From VRUE01 sp035557635 (GTDB lineage: Bacteria > Actinomycetota > Thermoleophilia > Solirubrobacterales > 70-9): a stretch of 44,085 nt of DNA. The DNA is taken from NCBI GenBank assembly GCA_035557635.1, contig DATMDR010000044.1, positions 1 through 44,085 of the forward strand. The letters run 5' to 3'. Both the position numbers and the translations under genes were made by a program. Position 1 is the stretch's first letter. Every line of letters starts with the position of its first letter. Of the stretch, positions 14,457-21,981 are shown piece after piece. Below the pieces are notes generated by a model. That model was not told the DNA's origin. It made no database searches and saw nothing but the letters and a program-made list of their open reading frames with translations.

Positions 14457-15794
14457 TCAGGCCGACTCGCGGCCTTTGCGACGCAGCTCTGTCACTTTGG
14501 CGCCCGTCTCGCCCTCCGGCTCCGTCTCAGCGTCAAGCCCAAACAGCTCGCGCAACGCGCTCACATACGCGTAGGCCTCGTCGCTGCCGGCCGAGCGCTT
14601 CATCCGCAGGGTTGGCTCGTGCAGGAGGCGGGAGACGATCGCCTTCGCCATCGTCTCCAGTCGTTCCCCATCCGCCTCGCCGAGGCTCTCCCAGCGCCCT
14701 TCGTTCTCGGCGAGCACGCGGCGCACGACCTCGTCGCCGCGCTCGCGCAGCGAGGCGATCGTCGGCACCACCTCCAGCGAGGCGAGCCAGCGCTCGAAGC
14801 GGTCCTGCTCGGCGGCGAGGATCGGCTCCGCCCGCTGCGCCTCGGCCTCGCGCCCGCTCGCGTTGCGCTCGACGATCTGCTGCACGTCGTCGATGTCGTG
14901 CAGGCTGACTCCGGCGATCTCGCGGCAGGCCGGCTCGATGTCGCGGGGCACGGCGATGTCGACCAGCAGCAGCGGTCGTCCCTCGCGGGCGCTCATCACC
15001 TGCTCGAGCTCGTCGCGCTCGACGATGTGGTGGGGCGAGTTGGTGGCGGAGACGACGATGTCGGCGGCCTCGAGCTGCTCGGGCAGCTCCTCGAAGCGCA
15101 CCGCCTCGCCGCCGAAGTTCTGGGCGAGTCCGATCGCGCGGTCGTAATGGCGGTTGGCGACGAAGACCGTGGCGACGCCGCGAGCGACCAGCGCCCGCGC
15201 GACCAGCTCGGCGGTCTCGCCGGCGCCGACCACCAGCACCCGACGCTCGCTCAGGTCGCCGAGCGTGCGCCGTGCCAGCTCGACCGCGACCGAGGGGATC
15301 GAGACTCCCTTCTCGCCGATCGAGGTCTCCTCGCGAACCCGTCCGCCAGCGGCGAGGGCGCCACGGAAGAGGCGGTTGAGGATCGGCCCGGTGCCGCCCT
15401 CGACCAGCGCCAGCTCGTAGGCGCGCTTGACCTGACCCTGGATCTCGGCCTCACCGACGATCATCGAGTCGAGCCCGGAGGTGACCTGGAAGAGGTGGCG
15501 GGCGGCCTCGCCGGCGCGCAGCGAGTAGAGGTGGCCGAGCAGCTCGGTGGGCCTGATCTCCGCCTGGCGGGTGAGCACGCCGAGCGCGGTCGACTCGGCT
15601 TCGACCGGGTCGGAGACGACGAGGTAGAGCTCGGTGCGGTTGCAGGTCGAGATCGCCGCCGCCTCGTGGATGCCCGGCGAGGCGGTCAGCTCCTGCAGGG
15701 CGCCGACCGCGCGGCCCTCGGTCAGCGAGAGGCGCTCGCGCAGGTCGAGCGGGGCGGTCTTGTGGGAGACGCCGAGGGCGAGGAGCTCAGACAT
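14457..15794 (-). CDS. hemA: Glutamyl-tRNA reductase
   Basis: The 445-residue enzyme makes glutamate-1-semialdehyde from Glu-tRNA, the first committed step of the C5 heme pathway. Seen: MSELLALGVSHKTAPLDLRE, catalytic Cys51 in AAISTCNRTELY, GLDSMIVGEAEIQGQVKRAY, NADPH-binding VLVVGAGETAELVARAL, and LLVDIAVPRDIEP. The ATG at 15794 overlaps the ccmD stop (TGATG), so heme synthesis is translationally coupled to the cytochrome c heme-export genes upstream. Confidence 0.96.
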   Translation of the reverse strand: MSELLALGVSHKTAPLDLRERLSLTEGRAVGALQELTASPGIHEAAAISTCNRTELYLVVSDPVEAESTALGVLTRQAEIRPTELLGHLYSLRAGEAARHLFQVTSGLDSMIVGEAEIQGQVKRAYELALVEGGTGPILNRLFRGALAAGGRVREETSIGEKGVSIPSVAVELARRTLGDLSERRVLVVGAGETAELVARALVARGVATVFVANRHYDRAIGLAQNFGGEAVRFEELPEQLEAADIVVSATNSPHHIVERDELEQVMSAREGRPLLLVDIAVPRDIEPACREIAGVSLHDIDDVQQIVERNASGREAEAQRAEPILAAEQDRFERWLASLEVVPTIASLRERGDEVVRRVLAENEGRWESLGEADGERLETMAKAIVSRLLHEPTLRMKRSAGSDEAYAYVSALRELFGLDAETEPEGETGAKVTELRRKGRESA

Positions 15795-16063
15795 CAGGCG
15801 CCGCCTCCTCTCGCTGCCCCCGGACGCGAAGCGGAGGAGGCAGCGACTTGTTCCCCGCGTCCGGGGGCGACTTGCTCAGCGGCATTTCGGGCCTCGGCGA
15901 AGGTCGCCAGCTCACGCAGCTCACGCTCGATCCGCTGCAGTTTTGCCGCCATGATCGCGACGTAGACGACGAGCAGGACCATGAAGACGAGGTAGGCGCC
16001 GGCGACGTACTTGCCGGCCTCGTCGAGCGGCAGGGCGGGTGCGGCCAGCGGCAGGAAGTCCAC
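15794..16063 (-). CDS. CcmD-like small membrane protein
   Basis: Eighty-nine residues from a GTG at 16063, with one membrane helix (YVAGAYLVFMVLLVVYVAIM) followed by a basic, helical segment (AAKLQRIERELRELATFAEA). This is the CcmD pattern: a small subunit that helps release holo-CcmE from the CcmABC complex. The start overlaps the ccmC stop (TAGTG) and its stop overlaps hemA. The C-terminal 25 or so residues are low-complexity Ala/Gly/Ser/Arg and are encoded by an inverted repeat (15816-15828 with 15856-15868). CcmD is too short and variable to assign by sequence alone; gene order decides. Confidence 0.75.
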   Translation of the reverse strand: MDFLPLAAPALPLDEAGKYVAGAYLVFMVLLVVYVAIMAAKLQRIERELRELATFAEARNAAEQVAPGRGEQVAASSASRPGAARGGGA

Positions 16064-16785
16064 TAAGAGACCTCCGGAGCGACGCGGCTGCCGCCGCCCG
16101 GCGCCGGGGCGTCAAGCGCCCGGCGCAGGCGCTTCAGCTGGCCCGAGGCGCTCTTCGCGGTCAGCTCGAGCTTGACCAGGGTGACCCAGAGCAGCGCCAT
16201 CGCCGCCAGCGAGACGAGGAAGGTGAACATCATCGACCCCGGCAGGCCGCCTTCGGCGGTGGCGAAGGTGCGCGGGTGGACGAGGCTCTCGGCCATCCGC
16301 ACCGCCATGAAGTTGAGCGGCACGAAGGCGCCGGCGGCGATCGCGAAGACGGAGGCGTAGCGAGCCTGCCGCTCGGGGTCCTCGATCGCGTAGCGGAACG
16401 GGTAGTAGGTGGCGTAGAGGAGGAAGACGATCAGGAAGCTGACCAGGGTCGGCTCGTCCCAGACCCACCAGTGGCCCCAGGAGGCCTTGGCCCAGATCGC
16501 GCCGGTGAGGAGCACGGCGACGCCGAAGATCACCGACATGTGGATCGCGACGTAGGACCAGGCGTCCCAGCGCCGGTCGCCGCTGCGCAGGTGGGCGATC
16601 GCGAAGGCCCCGCCGGCGACGAAGCCGAGCAGGGCGACGATCGCCAGCGGCACGTGCAGGTAGAAGATCTTCTGCACGAAGCCCTGGTCGGCGTCGAGCG
16701 GCGCGTAGAAGAAGGTGAGCGAGAGCGCCGCGGCGATCAGCACCACGGTCGCGATCGAGAGGGGTCTCAGTCCTGTGCCGTACAT
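16063..16785 (-). CDS. ccmC: Heme exporter protein CcmC
   Basis: The 240-residue protein has six hydrophobic segments and the heme-handling Trp-rich motif WGHWWVWDEP at 103-112. Conserved histidines flank it (FYLHVP near 44, ESLVHP near 169). CcmC transfers heme to CcmE during System I cytochrome c maturation. It starts 29 nt after the ccmB stop and overlaps ccmD. ccmE, ccmF and ccmH are not in the window and must be elsewhere if the pathway is complete. Confidence 0.93.
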   Translation of the reverse strand: MYGTGLRPLSIATVVLIAAALSLTFFYAPLDADQGFVQKIFYLHVPLAIVALLGFVAGGAFAIAHLRSGDRRWDAWSYVAIHMSVIFGVAVLLTGAIWAKASWGHWWVWDEPTLVSFLIVFLLYATYYPFRYAIEDPERQARYASVFAIAAGAFVPLNFMAVRMAESLVHPRTFATAEGGLPGSMMFTFLVSLAAMALLWVTLVKLELTAKSASGQLKRLRRALDAPAPGGGSRVAPEVS

Positions 16786-16814
16786 GGTTTGCGCCGCCTT
16801 GGGAGCAGGGCGCC

Positions 16815-17495
16815 TCAGTCCTCCAGCAGGAAGTCGAATACGGCGTACCCGACCAGGAGGAAGACCAGATCGTATAGCGCCAGCACCGCCAGCCAGCCGC
16901 CGAAGCCCTCGTAACCGGGACCGCCCAAAGCGAGCAGGGGCTCGCTGGCCCCGGCCGCGGCGATCGTCAGCGGTACCGAGAGCGGCAGCAGCACGAGCGG
17001 GCCCAGCAGGTCGCGGGCGCGGGAGTGGACCGCCATCGAGGAGATCAGCGTGCCGGTGGCGGCGAGGCCGAGGTCGGCGAGCAGCAGGACCGCGACGAGC
17101 GGCCCCAGCCCGGCCGCCGAGTCGAGGAAGAAGAGGGCGAAGACCGGGACGACGAACAGCTCCAGCGCCAGCAGATACGTGAAGAGCGCCGCGGCCTTGG
17201 CGGCGAAGAGCGCGGTGCGGTCGATCGGGGCGAGGCGGATCGCGTCGAAGCCGCCCTCCTCGCGCTCGGCGACGAAGAGGCGGTTGATGCCGAGGATCGC
17301 GGCGAAGAGCAGGGTCGCCCAGAGCACCCCGGCCGCGAGGTCGCCTGAGAGGCTGGTGCGGTCGAGCCCGAAGCGGAAGATGACGAAGGTGGTGACGGCG
17401 AAGAGCGCCATCGCCGGCAGCGACTGCAGGGTGCGCAGCTCGCTGCGCAGGTCCTTGGCGAGGATCGTGGCGAAGGCCCTTCGCGATGGCGTCAT
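16815..17495 (-). CDS. ccmB: Heme ABC exporter permease CcmB
   Basis: The 226-residue integral membrane protein starts MTPSRRAFATILAKDLRSEL with the typical CcmB N-terminal basic helix. Later boxes include FAAILGINRLFVAEREEGGF and FLDSAAGLGPLVAVLLL, and about six hydrophobic segments. It forms the membrane part of the CcmAB transporter, which uses ATP to release holo-CcmE. The start overlaps the ccmA stop as ATGA, indicating coupled translation. Confidence 0.92.
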   Translation of the reverse strand: MTPSRRAFATILAKDLRSELRTLQSLPAMALFAVTTFVIFRFGLDRTSLSGDLAAGVLWATLLFAAILGINRLFVAEREEGGFDAIRLAPIDRTALFAAKAAALFTYLLALELFVVPVFALFFLDSAAGLGPLVAVLLLADLGLAATGTLISSMAVHSRARDLLGPLVLLPLSVPLTIAAAGASEPLLALGGPGYEGFGGWLAVLALYDLVFLLVGYAVFDFLLED

Positions 17496-18157
17496 GCCGC
17501 GACCACCTTGCCGCCCGACTCGAGGCGGAGGATCTGCTGCGCCTCGGGCGCGAAGCGCTCCGGGTCGTGGCTGACGATTACCCGGATGCGGCTCTCGTCG
17601 GCGCCGATCAGCGCCCGGGCCAGCTCGCGGCCTTCGGCGTCGAGGTGGGAGTCGGGCTCGTCGAGCAGCAGCAGCGCCGGCTCGTGCAGGACGCAACGGC
17701 AGATCGCCAGGCGCTGGCGCATCCCGGCCGAGAGCTCGCCGACCCGGCTCTCGGCCCGGTTCTCCATGCCGGCGTCGGCGAGCAGCTCGCCGATCCGGCG
17801 CTCCGCCTCGCCCCGCTCGATCCCGTGCAGGTCGGCGTGGAAGCGCAGGTTCTCGCGCCCGCTCAGGTCGCGGTAGAGGAGCGGCTCGTGACCGAGGTAG
17901 CCGACCCGGCCGCGCAGCCGCCAGGCTTCGCGCGGCAGCTCGCAGCCGAGGACCCGCGCCTGGCCGCCGCTCGGGCGCAGCAGGGTGGCGAGGACTCGCA
18001 GCAGCGTCGTCTTGCCGGCCCCGTTGGGGCCGAGGACGAGCAGCGTCTCGCCGCCGGCGAGCGCGAAGTCGACGCCGTCGAGGGCGCGCCGTTCCCCATA
18101 GTCCCGGCGCAGATCGGTGACGGAGATGGCGAGCTCGCTGGGTTCGATCCCCGGCAC
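17492..18157 (-). CDS. ccmA: Heme ABC exporter ATP-binding protein CcmA
   Basis: The 221-residue ATPase starts at a GTG (18157) preceding PGIEPSELAISVTDLRRDYG; further upstream the frame is open but overlaps the divergent methyltransferase gene and is not conserved. Walker A GPNGAGKT is at 43-50, signature LSAGMRQRL at 142-150, Walker B LLLLDEPDS at about 162-170 and the switch His in VIVSHDPERF. It is the first gene of the ccm-hem operon. Its start is only 36 nt from the GTG start of the divergent methyltransferase, so the two promoters must overlap. Confidence 0.9.
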   Translation of the reverse strand: MPGIEPSELAISVTDLRRDYGERRALDGVDFALAGGETLLVLGPNGAGKTTLLRVLATLLRPSGGQARVLGCELPREAWRLRGRVGYLGHEPLLYRDLSGRENLRFHADLHGIERGEAERRIGELLADAGMENRAESRVGELSAGMRQRLAICRCVLHEPALLLLDEPDSHLDAEGRELARALIGADESRIRVIVSHDPERFAPEAQQILRLESGGKVVAA

Positions 18158-18193
18158 CCTGCCATATCGGCGTCCGGCTACGCTTTGAAATTC

Positions 18194-18928
18194 GTGAGCG
18201 CCGAATCCGCCCATCTCAACGAGACCGACAACTACGGCCCTGCATTCATGCGGGTCGCGGCGCGGCTTGGCAGCTACGACACGACCGCCGAGGACGCCGC
18301 CCAGACGGTCGAGCTGCTCGGCCTCGAGCCGGGCGCGAAGGTGCTCGACGCAGGCTGCGGCTTCGGTCGCTTTGCCGCGGCGCTGATAAAGCATGGCTGC
18401 GAGGCGGTCGGGGTCGACATCGCGCCGACCGCGATCGCCGAGGCCGAAAAGCGCTGCCCCGGCCCGACCTATCTCGTCGCCGACCTGCTGGAGCCGTTGC
18501 CCGAGGGCGTCGCGCCTTTCGACGCCCTGGTCAGCGTCTACTCGAGCTTCGGCTACGGCGCCACCGAGGCCGAGGACATGGCGATGCTGCGCGCCTTCCA
18601 CCGTGACCTGAAGCCGGGCGGGCGCCTGCTGATGCAGCTCTCCGACCTGGAGCGCTCGCGCTACCGGCTCAAAACCGACGAGGGCGTCGTCGTGCGCGAG
18701 ACCAACGGCGTCAAGGAGACGCTCGACGTCAATTTCTCGACCGGGATGCTGCACGTCCGCTACGAGCTCGACGGCGAGATCGTCGACTCGCGCATCCGCA
18801 TGTACGAGGCGGAGGCCCTGGAGCGGATGGTGGAGGAAGCGGGCTTCCGCGACGTCGAGCGCTACGGCGACTTCGCCGGCGGGCCGAAGCGGCCCGAGGA
18901 CCGGCAGGTCCTGGTGGCGACGGCATGA
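18194..18928 (+). CDS. SAM-dependent class I methyltransferase
   Basis: I chose GTG 18194 (VSAESAHLNETDNYGPAFMR), giving 244 residues; the frame extends upstream but there it shadows ccmA. Motif I is VLDAGCGFGRFAAAL, motif II region GVDIAPTAIAEAEKRCPG, and LKPGGRLLMQLSDLERSRYR is the post-core strand. The gene overlaps the ATP-grasp gene by ATGA, so the two products are made together. Substrate unknown; the pairing with a dipeptide-ligase-like ATP-grasp suggests a small amine- or carboxyl-containing metabolite (inference). Confidence 0.8.
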   Translation: MSAESAHLNETDNYGPAFMRVAARLGSYDTTAEDAAQTVELLGLEPGAKVLDAGCGFGRFAAALIKHGCEAVGVDIAPTAIAEAEKRCPGPTYLVADLLEPLPEGVAPFDALVSVYSSFGYGATEAEDMAMLRAFHRDLKPGGRLLMQLSDLERSRYRLKTDEGVVVRETNGVKETLDVNFSTGMLHVRYELDGEIVDSRIRMYEAEALERMVEEAGFRDVERYGDFAGGPKRPEDRQVLVATA

Positions 18929-20184
18929 GCGACGGGCGCACGGGCGTCGTCGTCGACGCCTACTCGACAGGCGCCAAACTGGCGCCGCGCTTCGCCGAGG
19001 CCGGCATCTCCGCCGTCCACGTGCAGAGCGACCCGGGCATGCCCGGCTTCTACCTGGCCTCCTTTCGCCCGGAGCACTTCGTCGAGAACGTCGTCCACGA
19101 GGGCGACCTCGAGGCGACCGCGGCGCGGGTCGCCGCCCACGACCCCGACTTCGTCGTCGTCGGCTCCGAGCCGGGGGTGTTGCTCTCCGACGCGCTCAGC
19201 GAGCGCCTCGGCCTCCCTTCCAACGGCAGCGTCGGCAGCAGGGCGCGCCGCGACAAGCACGCGATGGCCGAAGCGCTGCGCGCCGCCGGGCTGCGCGCCG
19301 TGGAGGAGCTGAAGACCGGCGACCCCGCCGAGGCAGCCGCCTGGGCGCGCGAGCGCGACGAGTGGCCGGTCGTGGTCAAGCCGCTCGACAGCGCCGGCAC
19401 CGATGGGGTCACCCTCTGCGAGGACCCCCCCGCGGTCGAAGCCGCCTTCGCCGCGATCCTCGGCCGGCCCAACGCTTTGCAGGGCGCCAACGAGGAGCTG
19501 CTCGTGCAGGAGATGCTGCGCGGCACCCAGTTCTTCGTCAACTCGGTCAGCTGGGAGGGGCGGCACCGCGTCTCCGAGGTCTGGCAGGACAACAAGCGCC
19601 GCATCGCCGGCAACCTCGTCTACGACTACGAGGAGCTGCACCCGCGTCACGGCGAGCAGCAGGACGCGGTGGTCGATTACGTGGAAGACGCCCTCGATGC
19701 GCTCGGGATCCGCTTCGGCCCCGCCCACACCGAGGTGATGCTGACCGACACCGGGCCGGTCCTGGTCGAGTCGGGCGCGCGCCCGCACGGCTCGACCCGC
19801 GACGACGTGATCGACCGCTGCACGCCGAGCCACGCCGCGATCACCGCCGAGGCCTACGTCGACCCCGGCTCGGTTGCCCGCCACGCCGGCAAGCCCTACG
19901 AGCTGAAGGCCGCCAACTACTGCGTGATGTTGATCTCCCAGCACGAAGGGCGGATCGTCGGCGCCGACGGCCTGCGCCGGATCGAGGCGCTCCCCACCTT
20001 CGCCGGCTCGATCGCGATGCTCGGCCCCGGCGACGAGCTGAAGCGCACGATCGACCTCTTCTCCTGCCCGGGGATGATCTACCTGGTCGATCCCGATCGC
20101 GAGCGGCTGAAAGCCGACTACGACCAGCTGCGTGAGCTCGAGGCCGAGGGGCTCTACGAGCTCGCCGAGCCAGTCGCCTCCTGA
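18925..20184 (+). CDS. ATP-grasp ligase, L-amino-acid-ligase-like
   Basis: The 419-residue protein has an N-terminal Rossmann-like pre-ATP-grasp domain (GVVVDAYSTGAKLAPRFAEA), the ATP-binding EWPVVVKPLDSAGTDGVTLC and LLVQEMLRGTQFFVNSVSW, and the metal-binding GIRFGPAHTEVML followed by PVLVESGARPHGS. The GI-x-x-GPAH-x-E pattern is what BacD/YwfE-type dipeptide ligases and related amine ligases show. It should join a carboxylate to an amine via an acyl phosphate. It is coupled to the methyltransferase (ATGA overlap), and no other biosynthetic gene is adjacent, so the product is open. Confidence 0.85.
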   Translation: MSDGRTGVVVDAYSTGAKLAPRFAEAGISAVHVQSDPGMPGFYLASFRPEHFVENVVHEGDLEATAARVAAHDPDFVVVGSEPGVLLSDALSERLGLPSNGSVGSRARRDKHAMAEALRAAGLRAVEELKTGDPAEAAAWARERDEWPVVVKPLDSAGTDGVTLCEDPPAVEAAFAAILGRPNALQGANEELLVQEMLRGTQFFVNSVSWEGRHRVSEVWQDNKRRIAGNLVYDYEELHPRHGEQQDAVVDYVEDALDALGIRFGPAHTEVMLTDTGPVLVESGARPHGSTRDDVIDRCTPSHAAITAEAYVDPGSVARHAGKPYELKAANYCVMLISQHEGRIVGADGLRRIEALPTFAGSIAMLGPGDELKRTIDLFSCPGMIYLVDPDRERLKADYDQLRELEAEGLYELAEPVAS

Positions 20185-20205
20185 CCCACGCCAGGTTCGG
20201 GGCGC

Positions 20206-21804
20206 CTAGCTGCGGCGCTTGCGCAGGGTGCGGCGGCCGACCTCGAGCAGCGGGCCGGCACCTTCCTTCAGCGCCTGCGTCCGCGTCGCGCCCTTGCCGT
20301 AGAGCAGCTTCGCCGAGGCGCGCACCGCTTCGCCCAGCGTGCGGTCGTAGGGATGCCACCAGAAGTCGCGGGTCAGCCCCGGCTCCCAGGCGTTCATCTT
20401 GATGTTGACGCACTCGTAGAAGCCGAACTTGGAGTGAGAGCGGCCGACTCCTGAGTCCTTGACGCCGCCCCAGGCGCACTGACAGGCGCCGTGGCTGAAG
20501 GAGTGGTCGTTGACCCAGACCATGCCCGACTCGATCCGTCGCGCGATCCGCGCGCCCTTCTGGCGATCCTTGGTCCAGACCGAGGCGCCGAGGCCGAACT
20601 GCGAGTCGTTGGCGAGCTCGATCGCCTCCTGCTCGGAGTCGACGACGACGATCGGCAGCACCGGGCCGAAGATCTCCTCGCGCATGATCCGCATCTCGTG
20701 GGTGACGCCGGTCAGCACGGTCGGCGCGACGTACTTGCCGCTGAAGCCGCTCACCTCGGTCGGGCCGCCGCAGAGCTTGGTCGCGCCGGAGGCGACCGCG
20801 TCCTCGATCAGGTCGACGACGATCTCGTACTGGCCCTCGGAAGTCATCGGGCCGATCTCGGTCTCCCACTCGCGCGGGTCGCCGAGCCGCAGCTTCTGCG
20901 TCTCGCGGGCGACGCCCTCGACGAAGCGGTCGGCGACCGCCCGCTCGACGTAGACGCGCTCGATCCCCGAGCAGGTCTGGCCGGCATTGGCGAAGCCTCC
21001 CCAGACGGCGCCGGAGATCGCGTTGTCCAGGTCGGCGTCGGCGCAGACGATCATCGGGTCCTTGCCTCCCAGCTCGAGCACCGAGCCCTTGAGCCCTTCG
21101 GCGCAGACGGCGCCGACCTTGCGGCCGACCTCGACCGAGCCGGTGAAGAAGACCTTGCCGACGCTGGAGCGGGCCAGCGCGTCGCCGACCGCACCACCAC
21201 CGTGGACGACGCGGACCAGGCCCTCGGGCAGGCCGCCCTTCTCGAAGACGCGGCGGATCGCCTCGCCCAGCAGCGGCGTCAGGCTGGCCGGCTTCAGCAC
21301 CACGCCGTTGCCGGCCATCAGCGCGATCGCTACCTCGCCGAAGGGGATCGACCAGGGGTAGTTCCAGGGCGCGATCACGCCCACCACGCCGATCGGCTCG
21401 TAGGAGAAGCGGCCTTTCTTGGTCATCAGGAAGGCCTGCGACATCCGCACCTTCTCGTCGGCGAGGATCTTGGCGCCGGCCTTGGCGCACCAGTGCAGGG
21501 CGTCGACGGTCGGCAGCAGCTCCATCGTGTAGGCCTCGGCCCGCGGCTTGCCCTGCTCGTTGACCAGCAGGTCGGCGATCTCGTCGATCTCGTCGAGCAG
21601 GACGTCGGCGGCACGGCGCATGTAGCGGCCGCGGTCGGCCAGGCTCAGCTCGCCCCAGGCCGGCTGGATGCGGGCGACGTCGTCGACGACGGACTGGACC
21701 TGGTCCGGGGTGATCGTCGCGACCGAGCCGACCAGCTCGCCGGTGGCGGGGTTGAAGCTCTCGAGGGTGGACTGGGCAGGGGGTGACTGCGTGGCGCTCT
21801 CCAT
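20206..21804 (-). CDS. Aldehyde dehydrogenase (NAD(P)-dependent)
   Basis: The 532-residue enzyme (ATG 21804, MESATQSPPAQSTLESFNPA) has all standard ALDH residues: Asn in GVIAPWNYPWSIPFG, cofactor loop FFTGSVEVGRKVG, general base Glu in VLELGGKDPM and the nucleophile Cys in NAGQTCSGIERVYV. The C-terminal 60 or so residues (after VNIKMNAWEPGLTRDFWWHP) extend past the usual end and are basic. Substrate is not evident; it groups loosely with broad-range medium- or long-chain aldehyde dehydrogenases. Its stop is 21 nt from that of the convergent ATP-grasp gene. One arm of a 26-nt inverted repeat lies 21 nt upstream of the start. Confidence 0.9.
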   Translation of the reverse strand: MESATQSPPAQSTLESFNPATGELVGSVATITPDQVQSVVDDVARIQPAWGELSLADRGRYMRRAADVLLDEIDEIADLLVNEQGKPRAEAYTMELLPTVDALHWCAKAGAKILADEKVRMSQAFLMTKKGRFSYEPIGVVGVIAPWNYPWSIPFGEVAIALMAGNGVVLKPASLTPLLGEAIRRVFEKGGLPEGLVRVVHGGGAVGDALARSSVGKVFFTGSVEVGRKVGAVCAEGLKGSVLELGGKDPMIVCADADLDNAISGAVWGGFANAGQTCSGIERVYVERAVADRFVEGVARETQKLRLGDPREWETEIGPMTSEGQYEIVVDLIEDAVASGATKLCGGPTEVSGFSGKYVAPTVLTGVTHEMRIMREEIFGPVLPIVVVDSEQEAIELANDSQFGLGASVWTKDRQKGARIARRIESGMVWVNDHSFSHGACQCAWGGVKDSGVGRSHSKFGFYECVNIKMNAWEPGLTRDFWWHPYDRTLGEAVRASAKLLYGKGATRTQALKEGAGPLLEVGRRTLRKRRS

Positions 21805-21825
21805 AGCGATCGATTGTAGGTGGGT

Positions 21826-21969
21826 TGAGGCCAACGGGGGAAGTCTCGAGGGGGCCTGTGTTCGCTTCGCTGGCGCTCCGCTCACCAATTTGGTGCCGCT
21901 TCGCGGCTGGGAATCACCTTGCCGGGGGCCGCTTCGCGAGGCACCTCGAGACTTCCCCCGTTGGCCTCA
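21826..21969. repeat. 26-nt inverted repeat between aldehyde dehydrogenase and rarA
   Basis: Arms 21826-21851 and 21944-21969 are exact reverse complements (26 nt each) around a 92-nt spacer that contains CACCAATTTGGTG and further GC stems. The pair sits in the gap between two divergently transcribed genes, one arm about 20 nt upstream of the aldehyde dehydrogenase ATG and the other about 12 nt upstream of the rarA GTG. It may be a shared operator, a cruciform, or the ends of a small non-coding mobile element. Confidence 0.85.
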
Positions 21970-21981
21970 TACTCAGCGGCA

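Noticed and set aside
17486..18193. Upstream extension of the methyltransferase frame over ccmA
   Set aside because: ccmA has full ABC motifs on the other strand; the extension has none.
18925..20184. Part of a large biosynthetic gene cluster
   Set aside because: Only the coupled methyltransferase accompanies it; neighbours are ccm, an aldehyde dehydrogenase and rarA.
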